32,500 nucleotides of DNA from assembly GCA_012295275.1 (NCBI GenBank), contig CM022677.1:19546466-19578965 (forward strand), written 5' to 3'. Shown piece after piece: positions 20,801 to 32,480 of the stretch. The position numbers and the translations under genes were made by a program. The notes below the pieces were generated by a model. That model was not told the origin of the DNA and searched no databases. It saw only the letters and a list, made by a program, of their open reading frames with translations. The DNA comes from Chrysomallon squamiferum. Lineage: Eukaryota > Mollusca > Gastropoda > Neomphalida > Peltospiridae. The first letter of the stretch is position 1; each line of letters starts with the position of its first letter.

Positions 20801-20933
20801 AAATACTAATATTAATTAAAAAAAATGGATATGATGATGATGATGATGATGTTGATAATGATTAATAAAAAGAAATAAAAACAAAACGATAAAAAGGTGA
20901 CAGAAAAATTAGTTTTCAGTGCTTTAAATTTAC

Positions 20934-20999
20934 AATGCCAGATTTAAAATATATTTTCTCAATTTATTTTTGTTTTTGTCGTCATCAAAATCTGGCATT
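20934..20999. repeat. Perfect 12-bp inverted repeat
   Basis: aatgccagattt (20934-20945) and aaatctggcatt (20988-20999) are perfect complements separated by 42 AT-rich bases, about 135 bp after the DnaJ poly(A) signals. Confidence 0.8.
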
Positions 21000-21209
21000 A
21001 AAAGACATGATAAGAACACATTAAATAAACAAAGGTTATTTGATATGGTCATTATTATTGTACTGTGTACTGGTTACTTAAAGTGACCAAACAATATTTT
21101 CATCTAAACACAGTTGGACCATTCATTTTATATATATACATATATATATATATCTATCGTTTTGGAAACAATACGGTCATCTAAGTCGTGGGTGCATAAT
21201 ACGTTGATT

Positions 21210-21283
21210 GTGATTGACTGGTCAATCACCAGTGTAGCGTGGATAGATCGCACGCCACTGAATGCAGGTCACCTGAGTGACCT
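21210..21283. other. Three consecutive hairpins (structured block)
   Basis: Hairpin 1 is gtgattgac-tg-gtcaatcac (21210-21229), nine perfect pairs. Hairpin 2 is cagtg(ta)gcgtg with cacgc-cactg around a 9-base loop (21230-21260), ten pairs. Hairpin 3 is aggtcac-ctga-gtgacct (21266-21283), seven perfect pairs. The block is GC-richer than its surroundings. It has no tRNA cloverleaf and no coding frame. It could be an RNA element or part of a decayed short mobile element. Confidence 0.6.
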
Positions 21284-21319
21284 TGTGTAATCAGTTGAAT
21301 TGTGCTGTAAGAGTTCGTG

Positions 21320-22290
21320 CAGTCACGCAAGTTAAGTTTACTGAAGAACAGACAATTCTTTAATTTGGATGATTATCAAATCAGTTTGATAGAAATCTGT
21401 GCTTGTCACTTTAAACTAATTTTATTTTTTTATTTTATTTTTTTTATTTTTTTTTTTTTTTTTTTTTTTTTGTATATTTTTATTATTTTGTTTGCAGGTT
21501 TTAAAAACTGTTGATTTAAAACTGTTGACCAATTTCTGTTTGTTATTTCTCTACACTGATTAAACAATAAATTATTCTTTGATTTGATGATTAAGAAATA
21601 ATTTATGAAGTATTCAGAGAACGTGCTTGTCATTTTTAATTTTAACTGTATTTTTTTGTAGTTTGTGCAGATGGTAATCAGCAGTAGATTTTAAAACTAC
21701 ATAATAATATGTTTATTTAAACTGACCAGTTGCTTGCACTGCATGTATAGTTGACTGCTTATATAACACTGTTAGCTTGCTAAAAAAAAAGTATATTTTT
21801 TGATGATTATTATATAGTTTGATAGAAGTAATCAAACAACTTAATTAGTGGGTTTTATTTGAGCTTGGTTTTTTTCTCTTTGTTTGTGTACAAATTTTAA
21901 TCTGCAGTAGATTTTAAAAACCACTGACTGACCAGTTCATGTTTGTTACTAGTATATTTGTCAAAGAATAGTTTATTATTGATTTTGATGATTATCAAAT
22001 AAATTTTGAATGAAGTATTTCAAGCCACATATCTTGTCATTTTAATACTTAACTGGTATTTTTCTGTGTTTTTCTCTCTGTTCTGTATAGGTTCTTAATC
22101 TGTAGCAGATTTTAAAAACTACATGGTGTTTATTTAAATTTACTAATTTGTGTTTGTCACACAATAAATTGTCAGAAGAATAAATTATTCTGTAATTTAA
22201 TGATATTCAGATTAATTTGGTAGAAGCCAATGTGCTTGTCGGAATTTTGTTTATTGGTTTTTAGAAAACAACCATTATATATTTTAGTTT
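21320..22290. repeat. Diverged tandem repeat, about 200-bp units
   Basis: Units share, in order, cagtagattttaaaaact, a ctgaccagttt..tgtttgt segment, a ga(a)taaattattctttgattt segment, tgatgattatcaaat, tttgatagaa and gtgcttgtcattttaa. About five copies can be followed, starting near 21330, 21500, 21690, 21900 and 22095. A poly-T run lies at about 21451-21470. Non-coding. Confidence 0.7.
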
Positions 22291-22434
22291 GGACACTAAT
22301 TCAAATTGTACAACTGTATATATATATATGTGCAGTATAATGTTTATTTGAACAAAGTTCAGTAGGTAAGTTACATACTTTATTTTTCTTAATAAATTGA
22401 AAGTTGAAATTCAAAATTTTGATCCTCTAACACA

Positions 22435-22549
22435 AACACACACACACACACACACACACAAAGAATAATAGGTGTGTACATTATATAATGTACACTTATT
22501 CAAAACTGTGGGAAGTACACATTGAAACACATAAGTAATAATTTTAAAT

Positions 22550-22582
<33 letters not shown>
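22435..22582. repeat. (CA)n and (TA)n microsatellites
   Basis: (AC)n at about 22433-22460 and (TA)n at about 22556-22580; otherwise AT-rich with no gene. Confidence 0.9.
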
Positions 22583-22588
<6 letters not shown>

Positions 22589-22672
22589 TACACATAATAA
22601 GAGGTGGAGAAATCTTTAATATATCATTATACAGGTTGACTGTCACCCAACAGAAGCATGCTGGCTATGTGA

Positions 22673-23077
22673 GTTTTACAGATAGTTAGTTGACTGTTAT
22701 GTTAGCAAGGACTAGTTTTACAGATAGTTAGTTGACTGTTATGTTAGCAAGGACTAGTTTTACAGATAGTTAGTTGACTGTTTTTAGCACAGATAGTTAG
22801 TTGACTGTTATGTTAGCAAGGACTAGTTTTACAGATAGTTAGTTGACTGTTATGTTAGCAAGGACTAGTTTTACAGATAGTTAGTTGACTGTTATGTTAG
22901 CAAGGACTAGTTTTACAGATAGTTAGTTGACTGTTATGTTAGCAAGGACTAGTTTTACAGATAGTTAGTTGACTGTTATGTTAGGAAGGACTAGTTTTGC
23001 AGATAGTTAGTTGACTGTTATGTTAGCAAGGACTAGTTTTACAGATAGTTAGTTGACTGTTAAGTTAGGAAGGACTT
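22673..23077. repeat. 42-bp minisatellite, about ten copies
   Basis: The unit is gttttacagatagttagttg followed by actgttatgttagcaaggacta. Units start at 22673, 22715, 22757 (truncated and fused to a partial copy at 22790), 22826, 22868, 22910, 22952, 22994 and 23036. Most are identical, with changes only in the last three. All six frames of the unit contain stops. Confidence 0.95.
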
Positions 23078-23608
23078 GAAGCAACAAGTAACCACTTCAT
23101 AACACTTTAACATATCTTGCAAAAACAGAACATTTCAGATAATAAAGGTAGAAAAAAAAAAATGAAAAGTGAAATTTTAATTAAGCACAGGTACAATAAA
23201 AGCTGCAGGTACAGGTAATTCTTTTGACTAATGTAAGAAAATTCGTTTCAGCTTCGAAATTTGAAAAAATAAAATTGAAATTGCTGTATGTATAGTATAG
23301 TTTAGATCTGTTAATTTTAGCTGTTTTGTTTAGTTTTAGTTTCTGTTGTATGCTGTATGATACAGACTCTCTGGAAGCTGATGTTTGTTTATAATCGTAG
23401 TATAAGTCATTTCACTTCAGAATTTCTCTGTATTTTGGAAATATTTGACATTTTGGAATGGGACGAAGTACTCGGAAATTTCTCCACCTTGATGAATCAT
23501 TGGTTCACTGAAGCAGTTTGGTATCATATCATCAGCCTTTTTTATTTTATTTTTCCTTGTTTCATTTCTTTAATTCTTATTATTCTGTATTTATTATTGT
23601 TGTTGTTG

Positions 23609-23685
<77 letters not shown>

Positions 23686-24480
23686 TTTTTTTTTTTTTTT
23701 TATTATTATTATTATTTTAATTATTTTTTAAAGAAATAAACTCTTTTTTTTCTACCTGTTTTTTTTTTTTTTTTTAATAATAGAAATTAAAAATTGTCTC
23801 ATTAGTTATTAGTGGCATTTTGTCAATTTTTTTTTTTCATTCATATATATATATATATATATATATAAACTTTGTATTATTTTTCTTCATACATAACTTG
23901 TTTTTGTATTTTTTCTCATTTCGTCACATGTGCTACTGGATACTGACATAAATCATACAAAAATATTTTTGAGTTTTGTTTTTCAATTCACTTACAAACA
24001 AAATACTAGTTGTATTTATAAAATGTGGTCATTAGTATATTCAGTTGAACAGTCATTGCACTTGAAACAATAAAACAAATTATAAACAAAGATTTCCTTC
24101 TATACAATACTCATATAGCTTTGTTTTGTATCTATGATTAATCTTTAAATAATACATATTCAAGTATAATGAAATAAGATTTTGAGAATCCAAGGTCATT
24201 GAAATTCTTGACGTCTGCAAATGAGAAATACTTAAGACTGAGCATAATTGTATTTACATAGATATACTCAGTCTATCAGGAATTTTTTTTCACCTTTCTG
24301 ATGACAATACTAGACAAGGAGAAAAGGTCAGCCTACATATATTATGAGCTTATTTTATTTTATTTATTTTATTTATTTTATATTTTATATTTTATATTTT
24401 CATTCTACAAAGGATTGGTTTTTGAAAAAGTACATTGGCTATAAATAATTTTCTGAATATAATCATTTAACAGCACTTCA
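23078..24480. other. No supported gene; (ATT)n and poly-T
   Basis: Contains (GTT/ATT)n at about 23598-23685, poly-T to about 23701, (AT)n at 23842-23867 and (TTTTA)n at about 24351-24400. A 124-codon + frame from 23357 is not convincing: its second half is repeat-encoded and its first half matches nothing I know. Confidence 0.7.
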
Positions 24481-24489
24481 AATATATTC

Positions 24490-24800
24490 TTAATCTGTTA
24501 CATTCACCTGGTGTTTCATAACCATTGTTATGAACCATTCTGTTCAGTGTATTTATTAAACACGTAATTTGTGATTATTCAGTGCATTTATTAAACATAA
24601 TCTATTATTACCCAGTGTTTTTTAACCATTATTATGAATTATTCTGGCCAAGATATTTATTAAATATATTCTTAAATTTATTATTCACTGTTTCATAACT
24701 CTTTATTATGAATCATTGAATTCAATGAATCATTTAAAAACAATCAATGAATACACAATGTTTCATATCCAGTATTGTCTACCATATGTATCTAATTTTT
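24490..24800. repeat. Diverged tandem repeat of about 75-105 bp
   Basis: A gtttcataaccattattatg then aatcattct then tatttattaaa block recurs near 24510, 24617 and 24690. The last copy contains a 16-bp perfect palindrome, tcattgaattcaatga (24713-24728). Confidence 0.55.
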
Positions 24801-27800
24801 TATTTTATTATTTTAAAATTCAAAAGACAAAGACAAATAAGATAGAAAATGTTTATTCACAAATGATTTTAAACCCATAACCCCAAACTGAGAAAAAATA
24901 AAAATATAAATAATAAAATAAAAATATTTTTTTCTTATTTACATATTGTAAAGCAAGCTGAAATTAAGATACACAATATTTTGATATGTAGTTAAATAAT
25001 TTACAGTAGGGTTACAATACATCTAATGGAAAACAGAGCTAAAACTATAATGATGTTCAGTAGTATTGCAATAAAAATTATAATATAGACTTTTGAAAAG
25101 TTATGTTAAAAAAATAAAGTATTTGAAGAAAAGTGTTTTCAAATTTAGGTTTGAAGTTGGCCGTTTTATTCAATTACAGTATTCAATAAAAACAGAAAAA
25201 CTTCACAGAAAGTATTTCCAAAATATTAAGATTCCAATACAGTATATACACCAGTATTGCAGTAAAAGAAAACAAATTTAACTGGAAAATCTATTCTACC
25301 CATTATTGTTATTATTGTGAGTTTAATGTTTTGCAGAATAAAAGAAAAAGAAAATAATACAGTTTATTAACAGATAAATGTTTAAATTAAGTTTTAATAA
25401 ATGCTTTCAAAATAGTCTGTTATGGTATTCAAAAAAAAAAAAAAAAAAAAATAGAAAATAATAATAATAATAATTAAAAAAAGGTTAATTTATGATTTTA
25501 AAATTGTATTCCAAATACAGTGTATGTACATAAACAGATTTTTAAGACAAAAAAAAAGGTTCAAATTGATGGATCTCAAAAATTATGTTCTGAATACTGT
25601 CTACATTTTATAAATTTATAATAAAATGAAAATCAGTTTTAAGTAAGAAAAAAAAGTAATATTACAATAACTGTAATTCTCTAAAATTGTTTATAATACA
25701 ATATATAATTATATATATTAAAATAACTTTTCAGATCAAAATAACATTTGACATTTGTATCTCATAATGTCTATGGTTGCACCAAACTTTAAAACAAAAA
25801 TTATTTTAGAAACAGCTTTATATATATTTGTGTGGAGTTTATAACAGAGAAATCCACAAACATGATTATCATATGAACATCTAAATTAGTGTTGGAGATT
25901 TCTGCTGGATAAAATAAAAGAAAGTAAACTCCAAATTTTAAAATAGTTTGTGATAGCTTATACTAAAAAAGAAAGATAGACATTTGGAGGTAATAATAAT
26001 AAAAAAATCTTGAAACATGATTATCATAGGAACCTTTAAATTATACAGAACTAAGACTTGTACAATATGTAAAAGAAATAAAAAATAAAAAACCTGGAAA
26101 TAATTTTTTAAAATAATGAATGAAAAGATTAAATTAAAGTAACAATTGCTGATATTAAATTCTTTTTATCTAAATGCTAATAACATTTTTGTATGATTAA
26201 AAGGTTTTGTCTAAATTATGTCCATTAATAATTCTTTGCTTTCAATAAATTTAAAGCTGTCAATAATTTCAGCGAAGCAAAACAAAAATATATATTTCCT
26301 TCATGCTTTGATTGTAATATCATAAATAACATTAATATTATCAAATAAATAAATAAATAAAATAAAATAAAATAAAAATACAGCAAGTCATCATTTATCA
26401 CTCTTTACAGAATATAAAGGCATCCAAGTAAGTAATAACATAAACTGTATTAATATTTTAAACAATATGTCAATCATCAAAAAGCTCCGCCTACAATAAT
26501 ACATTTTGGGCCAGCTCTGGTTATAAAACATGTCACTCTTCAACCAATAGCTCCTGTCAGTCATCAACAAGCTCCTCCTACCAGTACTCAGCCCTCCCAC
26601 CTATTAATATTGCTAACAACAAACTATTCAAATTCTGAATCCTTGCTATATAATTAATCTGTACTTGTTTTTCATTATTCTAACCATAAGCTAACATCAG
26701 TTCATGTTTACTAACAATCAGTATTCTATACTAAGATTTAAGGGCCACTCCTACCAACAGTCTGCTGAGTCCTATAGCTTAATTGTGCTCACTCAGTGTT
26801 ACTCCCACCAAAAACCCCACAAAAACAGAGATCTAAATTTTATAATAGATTGAAATAAATACAAATAAAAAGAACTAAGGAAAGTATGTTTGTGCCACCT
26901 GAACTAGAAGTAATTTAAAATGTAAAACAACCAACAGGAGTCACACCAACCTGGTTAGATCGGGAAAAAACATTACAATGTTTAGAGACGAAGAGAACTA
27001 TAAAACCTGCTGGTTTAAACAGGGTGCATCTTGATCTCACTAACAGTCAATACATCAGATGCTATTACTGTTTTTACTATCTAAGGGTAGGTTCTACATA
27101 ACAGGACTTGGTGCTAATTTGGAAAGAGTAACCAGTATCATGACTGAATTTCACATCAAATGTCAAAAACTACAATTTTTAAATACATATATTAATAGTC
27201 AAATATTATTATCAGATAAAAAAAAAGAACCATATTTCACACTTAATAAGCATTAATATAAAAATGTTCTGAGATTTTACAAATATGAATTTATTTCACA
27301 AACACCTAAAAACAGAAAAAAAGAAACAAAAAAAAATAGGACGGATATATATTATCAAACCTGTGTATTGGCAACCCTTATTAAAACAAACACTGATATT
27401 GGTAATCATAAGGAAATTGAAAAATGAATGGAAAATAATAAAATAATTTTTTTTGGATTAAGCTCGTTTTTATAGGAAGCCCTTTCATCTGAGGATTTTT
27501 TCTTCCAATCCTAATTAAACTTTTAATAGATAAATAAATAAATAAATAAATAAACTAAATAAACTAATAAATACATAAATAAATCCTTAGTACATAAACT
27601 AAAGTAACAAATACAGTAACATCCTATAAGTAAATTATATATTCACAAATGTGTATCCTTTTTGAAATAAACAATTTGAACATCTTCAGATCTAAAAGAA
27701 AATTTTGTATGAATTTTTTCCATTAACCGGATTCTGAAGATGGGACAGGAAACTCTAAAAAAAATATGAAAACTATGTGATATAAGTTTAAAAATGAGAT

Positions 27801-29270
27801 CTTTCTTCCTAATTAAAAACAGAAAAATTATATTAGTCTCTTTTGGTTAAGGACAAAAAGTAAAAAAAGAAAAGAAATGAAAAAAAAAAAAATTTTTTTT
27901 TTTTTTTTTTTTTTACTTGTTATTTAAAAAAGAAAAAAAAAAAAGAGTCAGAAAAGGCAAGGAAAATTTATAAAAAGTAATATGTTAAATGAGATACATG
28001 TTACTAGGTAAATAACACAGTCCACAATGTATAAGATACATACAACATAATCCTGATTATAAAGTACACTGACATCCAAAATATGTGAAAATACATAGAA
28101 AAAAAGGAAAATAATAATGTAAAAAAACGTTAAAATATTTACATAGTTATAATCAGTGTTAAAAACAGAGAGAAAAAAAAAATATATATATATATATATA
28201 TGTATATGTATATATAAACACAGAGAGAGAGAGAGGCTCTAAAAATACGACCATAATAAAAAGAGGTGAGAAATAGTGTGACAGACAGACAGACACAAAT
28301 GAGGTAAAAGAGAAACAGAGAGAAAGATGGTGATTAAGTTACACAGAGAGGATTAAGTAGAAAAGAGAGATGAACAAAGAAAGGGATAGAAAAAAATAAA
28401 CAAAATTCCAAAAACTGAAATCTACATGTATAAAAAGATGTTAATATTATAATTAATATATTTATAAAGAAAAACACAATTCTCTACAAGTGAATTGTTT
28501 TTAAAATCCCTATGGAATGAAAATGAACACATTCATTAAATTGCAGTACAGGTAAAAATAGGATATAAAAAAAAATAAAAAACAAAAATAATTAAATAAA
28601 CAATTATAATAACCCAAAAAACAAACATCAGAAAAGTGAAATCTGTAGTGATCTTTTCAGAAATTGATTTTGTCATGGAACAAACACAAATGAATTATAA
28701 TTAATTAAAGTCATGGAAAAACGATTTCAGGTGGTTAGAACTGGAAATTCAGCTATTTCTTAATATAGTTAATACAAAAACACAACACTCAAAGAATGTA
28801 ATTTTATAGCATTGTGAACAGATTAAAAAAATTATATCTGAATGCAAATAATTGTTAAATATTATTCTGTATGTTTGGAATGGGAAAAATGTGATGTTCC
28901 TGAAAAAAAATGAAAAGTTAATTATAATTATATTTTATTTTATTTTAAATAAAACTGTTACAGTACTTTAAAAATAAAATAATTCTGATCTTGAATTAAC
29001 ACACAAAAATATAAACAACATTTTAAGTTACTTTAAAAAGTATACTAGGTTGGAAAGGGAAGGGCAGTTACATAAAAATAAAAAAAAAAAAAAAAGAGAA
29101 AAATTTAAAATCTGTTTACCCTAAATTTTGGGAAAGAAAGATTGGAGTGTCTTTAAAAATAATTAATTTCTAAAATAATAAAAAAAAGATTTTATTATGA
29201 AATGATTAATGATTACAAACTATCCACAATTAAAACATAATTAATTTTGGTTGTTCTACAGCAATATATT
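24800..29270. other. AT-rich region without a supported gene
   Basis: Holds poly-A at 25431-25451, (AAAT)n near 26345-26380 and 27527-27575, an A13/T22 junction at about 27879-27914 and (TA)n at 28183-28201. Two related pieces, aatcatcaaaaagctccgcc (about 26473) and tcatcaacaagctcctcct (about 26562), look like a short diverged repeat. I see no exon with splice sites and a protein-like frame. Confidence 0.6.
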
Positions 29271-29300
29271 AGATTTAGTTCATCCAAAATAGAAAATAAG

Positions 29301-29301
29301 A

Positions 29302-29359
<58 letters not shown>

Positions 29360-29590
29360 GTAGCAGCAGTAATAGTAGTGGTAGTAGCAATAGTTGTAGT
29401 AGTAGTAGTTACTGTAATAGTAGTAGTTTTAATAATAATAACAACATAATAATGACAGTAACCATAATAATAATAAAGAAAACAATAATAATAATAGTAA
29501 CTAATAACAATAATAATGAAACAAAAATAATAAAAACACTTCAACTACTACTACTAATAATAATAAAATGAGTAATAATAATAATAAAAA
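29301..29590. repeat. (AAT)n with (AGT)n variants
   Basis: Pure (AAT)n at about 29301-29358, degenerating into agt/aat trinucleotide mixtures to about 29590. The Tyr/Ile/Thr-rich minus-strand frame is an artefact. Confidence 0.9.
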
Positions 29591-30890
29591 TATTCTTAAC
29601 AAAAGAAAACCTTCTCTTTATTAAACAAATAAAATAAAATATCCTGCTGCCTCTTAAACTTCTGTTATTTTAAAAGATATTATGATCCATTAAAAACACA
29701 TTAAAGACTTGACTAAAAACTGTTGCATTTGATTTCAAGCTGATTTATCATTTCCAAAAGTGTAGGGACATTATTAAGCATGGATTAACTTTTTAAATCC
29801 TAGATTTTAGATTAAAAAAAAAACACATTTAGTTATGACCAGTACTGGATTTATGTATGTATAAGCTCAAAAAAAAAAAAAAAAATCTGCTTGTTCTAGG
29901 GCGTCATAATCTGCATGGGGGTTCAGAAAGATGTATGATCATGTTTTATACTCATTTTTAATATTATTATATAATCAGTATACTTATTTTTAATATTAAT
30001 ATATAATTAGTAAGTGCATTCATTTGAAAATAATGTGTATTGTCCATCATGTTATTAAATAATTAAAAAGAAAAGGTATTTTCAAGTTTTTTGAGACCAG
30101 TAAAAGGGTTTCACCAAGTCTAAAATCCAGTACTGTTCATAACACTCTGCCTCACTTGAACATGCACGCACACACACATACATGCAGACATACAGACAAA
30201 TGTATGTTTACAACCATGCTAATAACATCCAATATGTACATAAAACTTTCATAAAAGAATGAAAACTGAATGTATGTGTGTGTGTGTGAGTGTTGTATGT
30301 GGGTATTTATGCATGTTTATATGCATGCTGTACATATGTTTGCATGTATAAATACATTAGAAATTCAGTGACATGAATGATAAATACAAACACTTAAAAG
30401 ACAAATGACCATAAAATGAACTTCAGAATTTTAATTTTTTTTTTTTTATTTTTTTTTTTTTAGTAACTTCAAAACATACTGACAAAAGTGTATATAATAT
30501 TTTGTTATTTGTACTTCACAACAGTTTTAAACAAATTAAGAATTTCAAAAGCATTAAGATATAAATAAATAAATAAATAAATACATAAATAAACAAGACG
30601 TAGATAAATAAATAAATAAATGTTATAAATAATTAAAAATATAAAAATAAATATTTAAAAATATGTAAATAAATATTTAAAAAAATAGAAATAAATAATA
30701 AATAAAACTAGTAGATATTTAAACTGACATATATATGAATATTATATTTAAGCAAAAGTATTATTTTTTTGGTTAATAAAGTTCTTCTAAGACAAATGTG
30801 AATTCTTAGTCATAAACCCATCTAAAACAAACACCTGGCCAAACTGGCAGATCAGACCAACATCAAAATTGCATATAAAACATAAATATT
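29591..30890. other. AT-rich region without a supported gene
   Basis: Contains (CA)n/(TG)n fragments near 30168 and 30275, poly-T near 30434-30461 and (AAAT)n near 30560-30700. Nothing gene-like is recognised. Confidence 0.6.
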
Positions 30891-30894
30891 ACAA

Positions 30895-31425
30895 ATTCAA
30901 GTTTTTCCATTAAGACCACCTTTTTATAACAGTTTAGTATTTGTAGTCTATAAATACCGCTGTTTCACATGACCTGCATAATCTGTGTAGTCGGAACTGT
31001 GTATAAAGACCACCTTTTCACAGCAGTCACATAATCTGCATGGTTTTAGTGCAGTTGAAACTGCACATAAGGACCACCTTCTCATATCTGCCACACAAAA
31101 ACAACCATTTCACAAGTCAAATGATGTATGTGATTTTAACATGCAGTTAAAAACTGTATATAACAACCACTTTTTCACAATTGCCACATAATCAAGGTGT
31201 TTTTTTAATATACAAAGTTCAGATTAGTTTACAAAGACCAGCTTTTCATATCAAAATAAATTGGAAGGGGGTTGTCAGTTTACTATATGAAAGTTAACCC
31301 TGTATATACAGATCACCTTATCACAAAGGGCAACATAATCCATTCCTGGGTTTAATTGTTTATGTAAAGATTAATCTGTACACAAAGACCACCTTCATAT
31401 ACAGGACAGCAGGTGGTCTTAATAG
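30895..31425. repeat. Diverged tandem repeat with core 'aaagaccacctttt'
   Basis: The core recurs near 30911, 31005, 31071, 31165, 31229, 31308 and 31384. Each copy is preceded by an aactgtatat- or ctgtacac-like stretch and often followed by a cacataatc..ggt segment. Spacing alternates around 65-95 bp. If the terminal exon at 31519-31652 is real, this array lies in its 3' UTR. Confidence 0.65.
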
Positions 31426-31518
31426 AGAGATATGTTTTGCAAAAGGAAGTTAAGATCTGGTTAAGCAGAAAGTTTATCTTTTCAATTTGGATGTATCCTA
31501 GCAACAAAACACTGTATC

Positions 31519-31652
31519 CTAGCAACCACACCCTTGCTGTTCTGTAGATTCACTCTTCAAGTCCACTTTGCTGCTTTCTCCCTGTTGTTGTTGTCGTTGT
31601 TGATGTTGTTGTTCTGCGTTTTCGTTGCTTTCCACCTGTCGTTTGAAGATGT
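31519..31652 (-). CDS. Probable terminal exon of a small GTPase (Rab-like CxC tail)
   Basis: On the minus strand, acceptor TTATCTTTCCAG ends at 31653. The following frame, entering with two bases of a split codon, reads IFKRQVESNENAEQQ, then a Gln-rich stretch, then SSKVDLKSESTEQQGCGC and stop TAG (31521-31519): 43 residues. A variable, Gln/Ser/Glu-rich tail ending Cys-x-Cys is typical of doubly geranylgeranylated Rab GTPases; the start would fit the end of the last Rab helix (GAC = Asp if the split base is G). The G-domain exons would lie at higher coordinates, mostly outside the window. The longer overlapping frame (31550-31909) is repeat-encoded. Exon call moderate; Rab assignment tentative. 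Confidence 0.45.
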
Positions 31653-31702
31653 CTGGAAAGATAAATTATTATTATTATTATGATTATTATTATTATAATT
31701 AC

Positions 31703-31767
<65 letters not shown>

Positions 31768-31906
31768 CTATTATTAGTATTATTATTATTATAATTACTA
31801 TTATTGGTATTATTATTATTACTGTCATTGGTATTATTATTATTATTATTGTTATTGGTATTATTATTACTGGTATTATTATTATTGGTATTGTTATTAT
31901 TGGTAC

Positions 31907-31963
<57 letters not shown>

Positions 31964-32480
31964 TACTTAGTAGTTAATCATAATGATTAAAATGGTATCA
32001 TCCAAATCAACAATACAGTCTTTCATTGTTCTATCTTCATCATCATCACAATAATCATTTAATTCAGCATTCTATTGTTATCATCATTATTATCATTACT
32101 AATATTAGTAGTAACAATACCATTCTCATTACTGTTAAAGATTATCATGATAATCATTTTTATCCTTATATCTATTTATTATTATTAATATTATCATCAT
32201 TATTAAAAATGGTTATATGATGAAAATGATTCAGTATGCTATTGTTAGCTTAATTATTATTATCTTCATCAATACTGTATAATTATTATATTTAATCAAA
32301 GCAAATAAAATAACAATAAAAACAAATATATCAACATTCAAAATAGTAATACAATAATAACAACAATAACTAATAATGACAATAACAAGAAGAAAAAAAA
32401 ACAATAAATAATTCATTTTCGATTTTAAAAAAGTATTAATGTTTCATAAACAATTGTAATTCTGCTTCAGTCTCTCTTAC
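31653..32480. repeat. (ATT)n array of about 300 bp in a presumed intron
   Basis: Imperfect (ATT)n with actgtt/ggtatt variants covers about 31667-31965, followed by AT-rich sequence. If the neighbouring exon call is right, this is its upstream intron, closed at the right by a minus-strand donor GTG|GTAAGAGAG at 32481/32480. Confidence 0.7.

Noticed and set aside
21210-21283. tRNA or tRNA-derived SINE
   Set aside because: No acceptor stem closing the three hairpins and no recognisable A/B box pair.
23357-23731. 124-codon + strand frame
   Set aside because: Second half is encoded by (ATT)n and poly-T; first half has no recognisable domain, splice support or coding-like composition.
31550-31970. 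Ile-rich frames on both strands (119 and 96 codons)
   Set aside because: Translation of (ATT)n; the real exon at 31519-31652 uses another frame.
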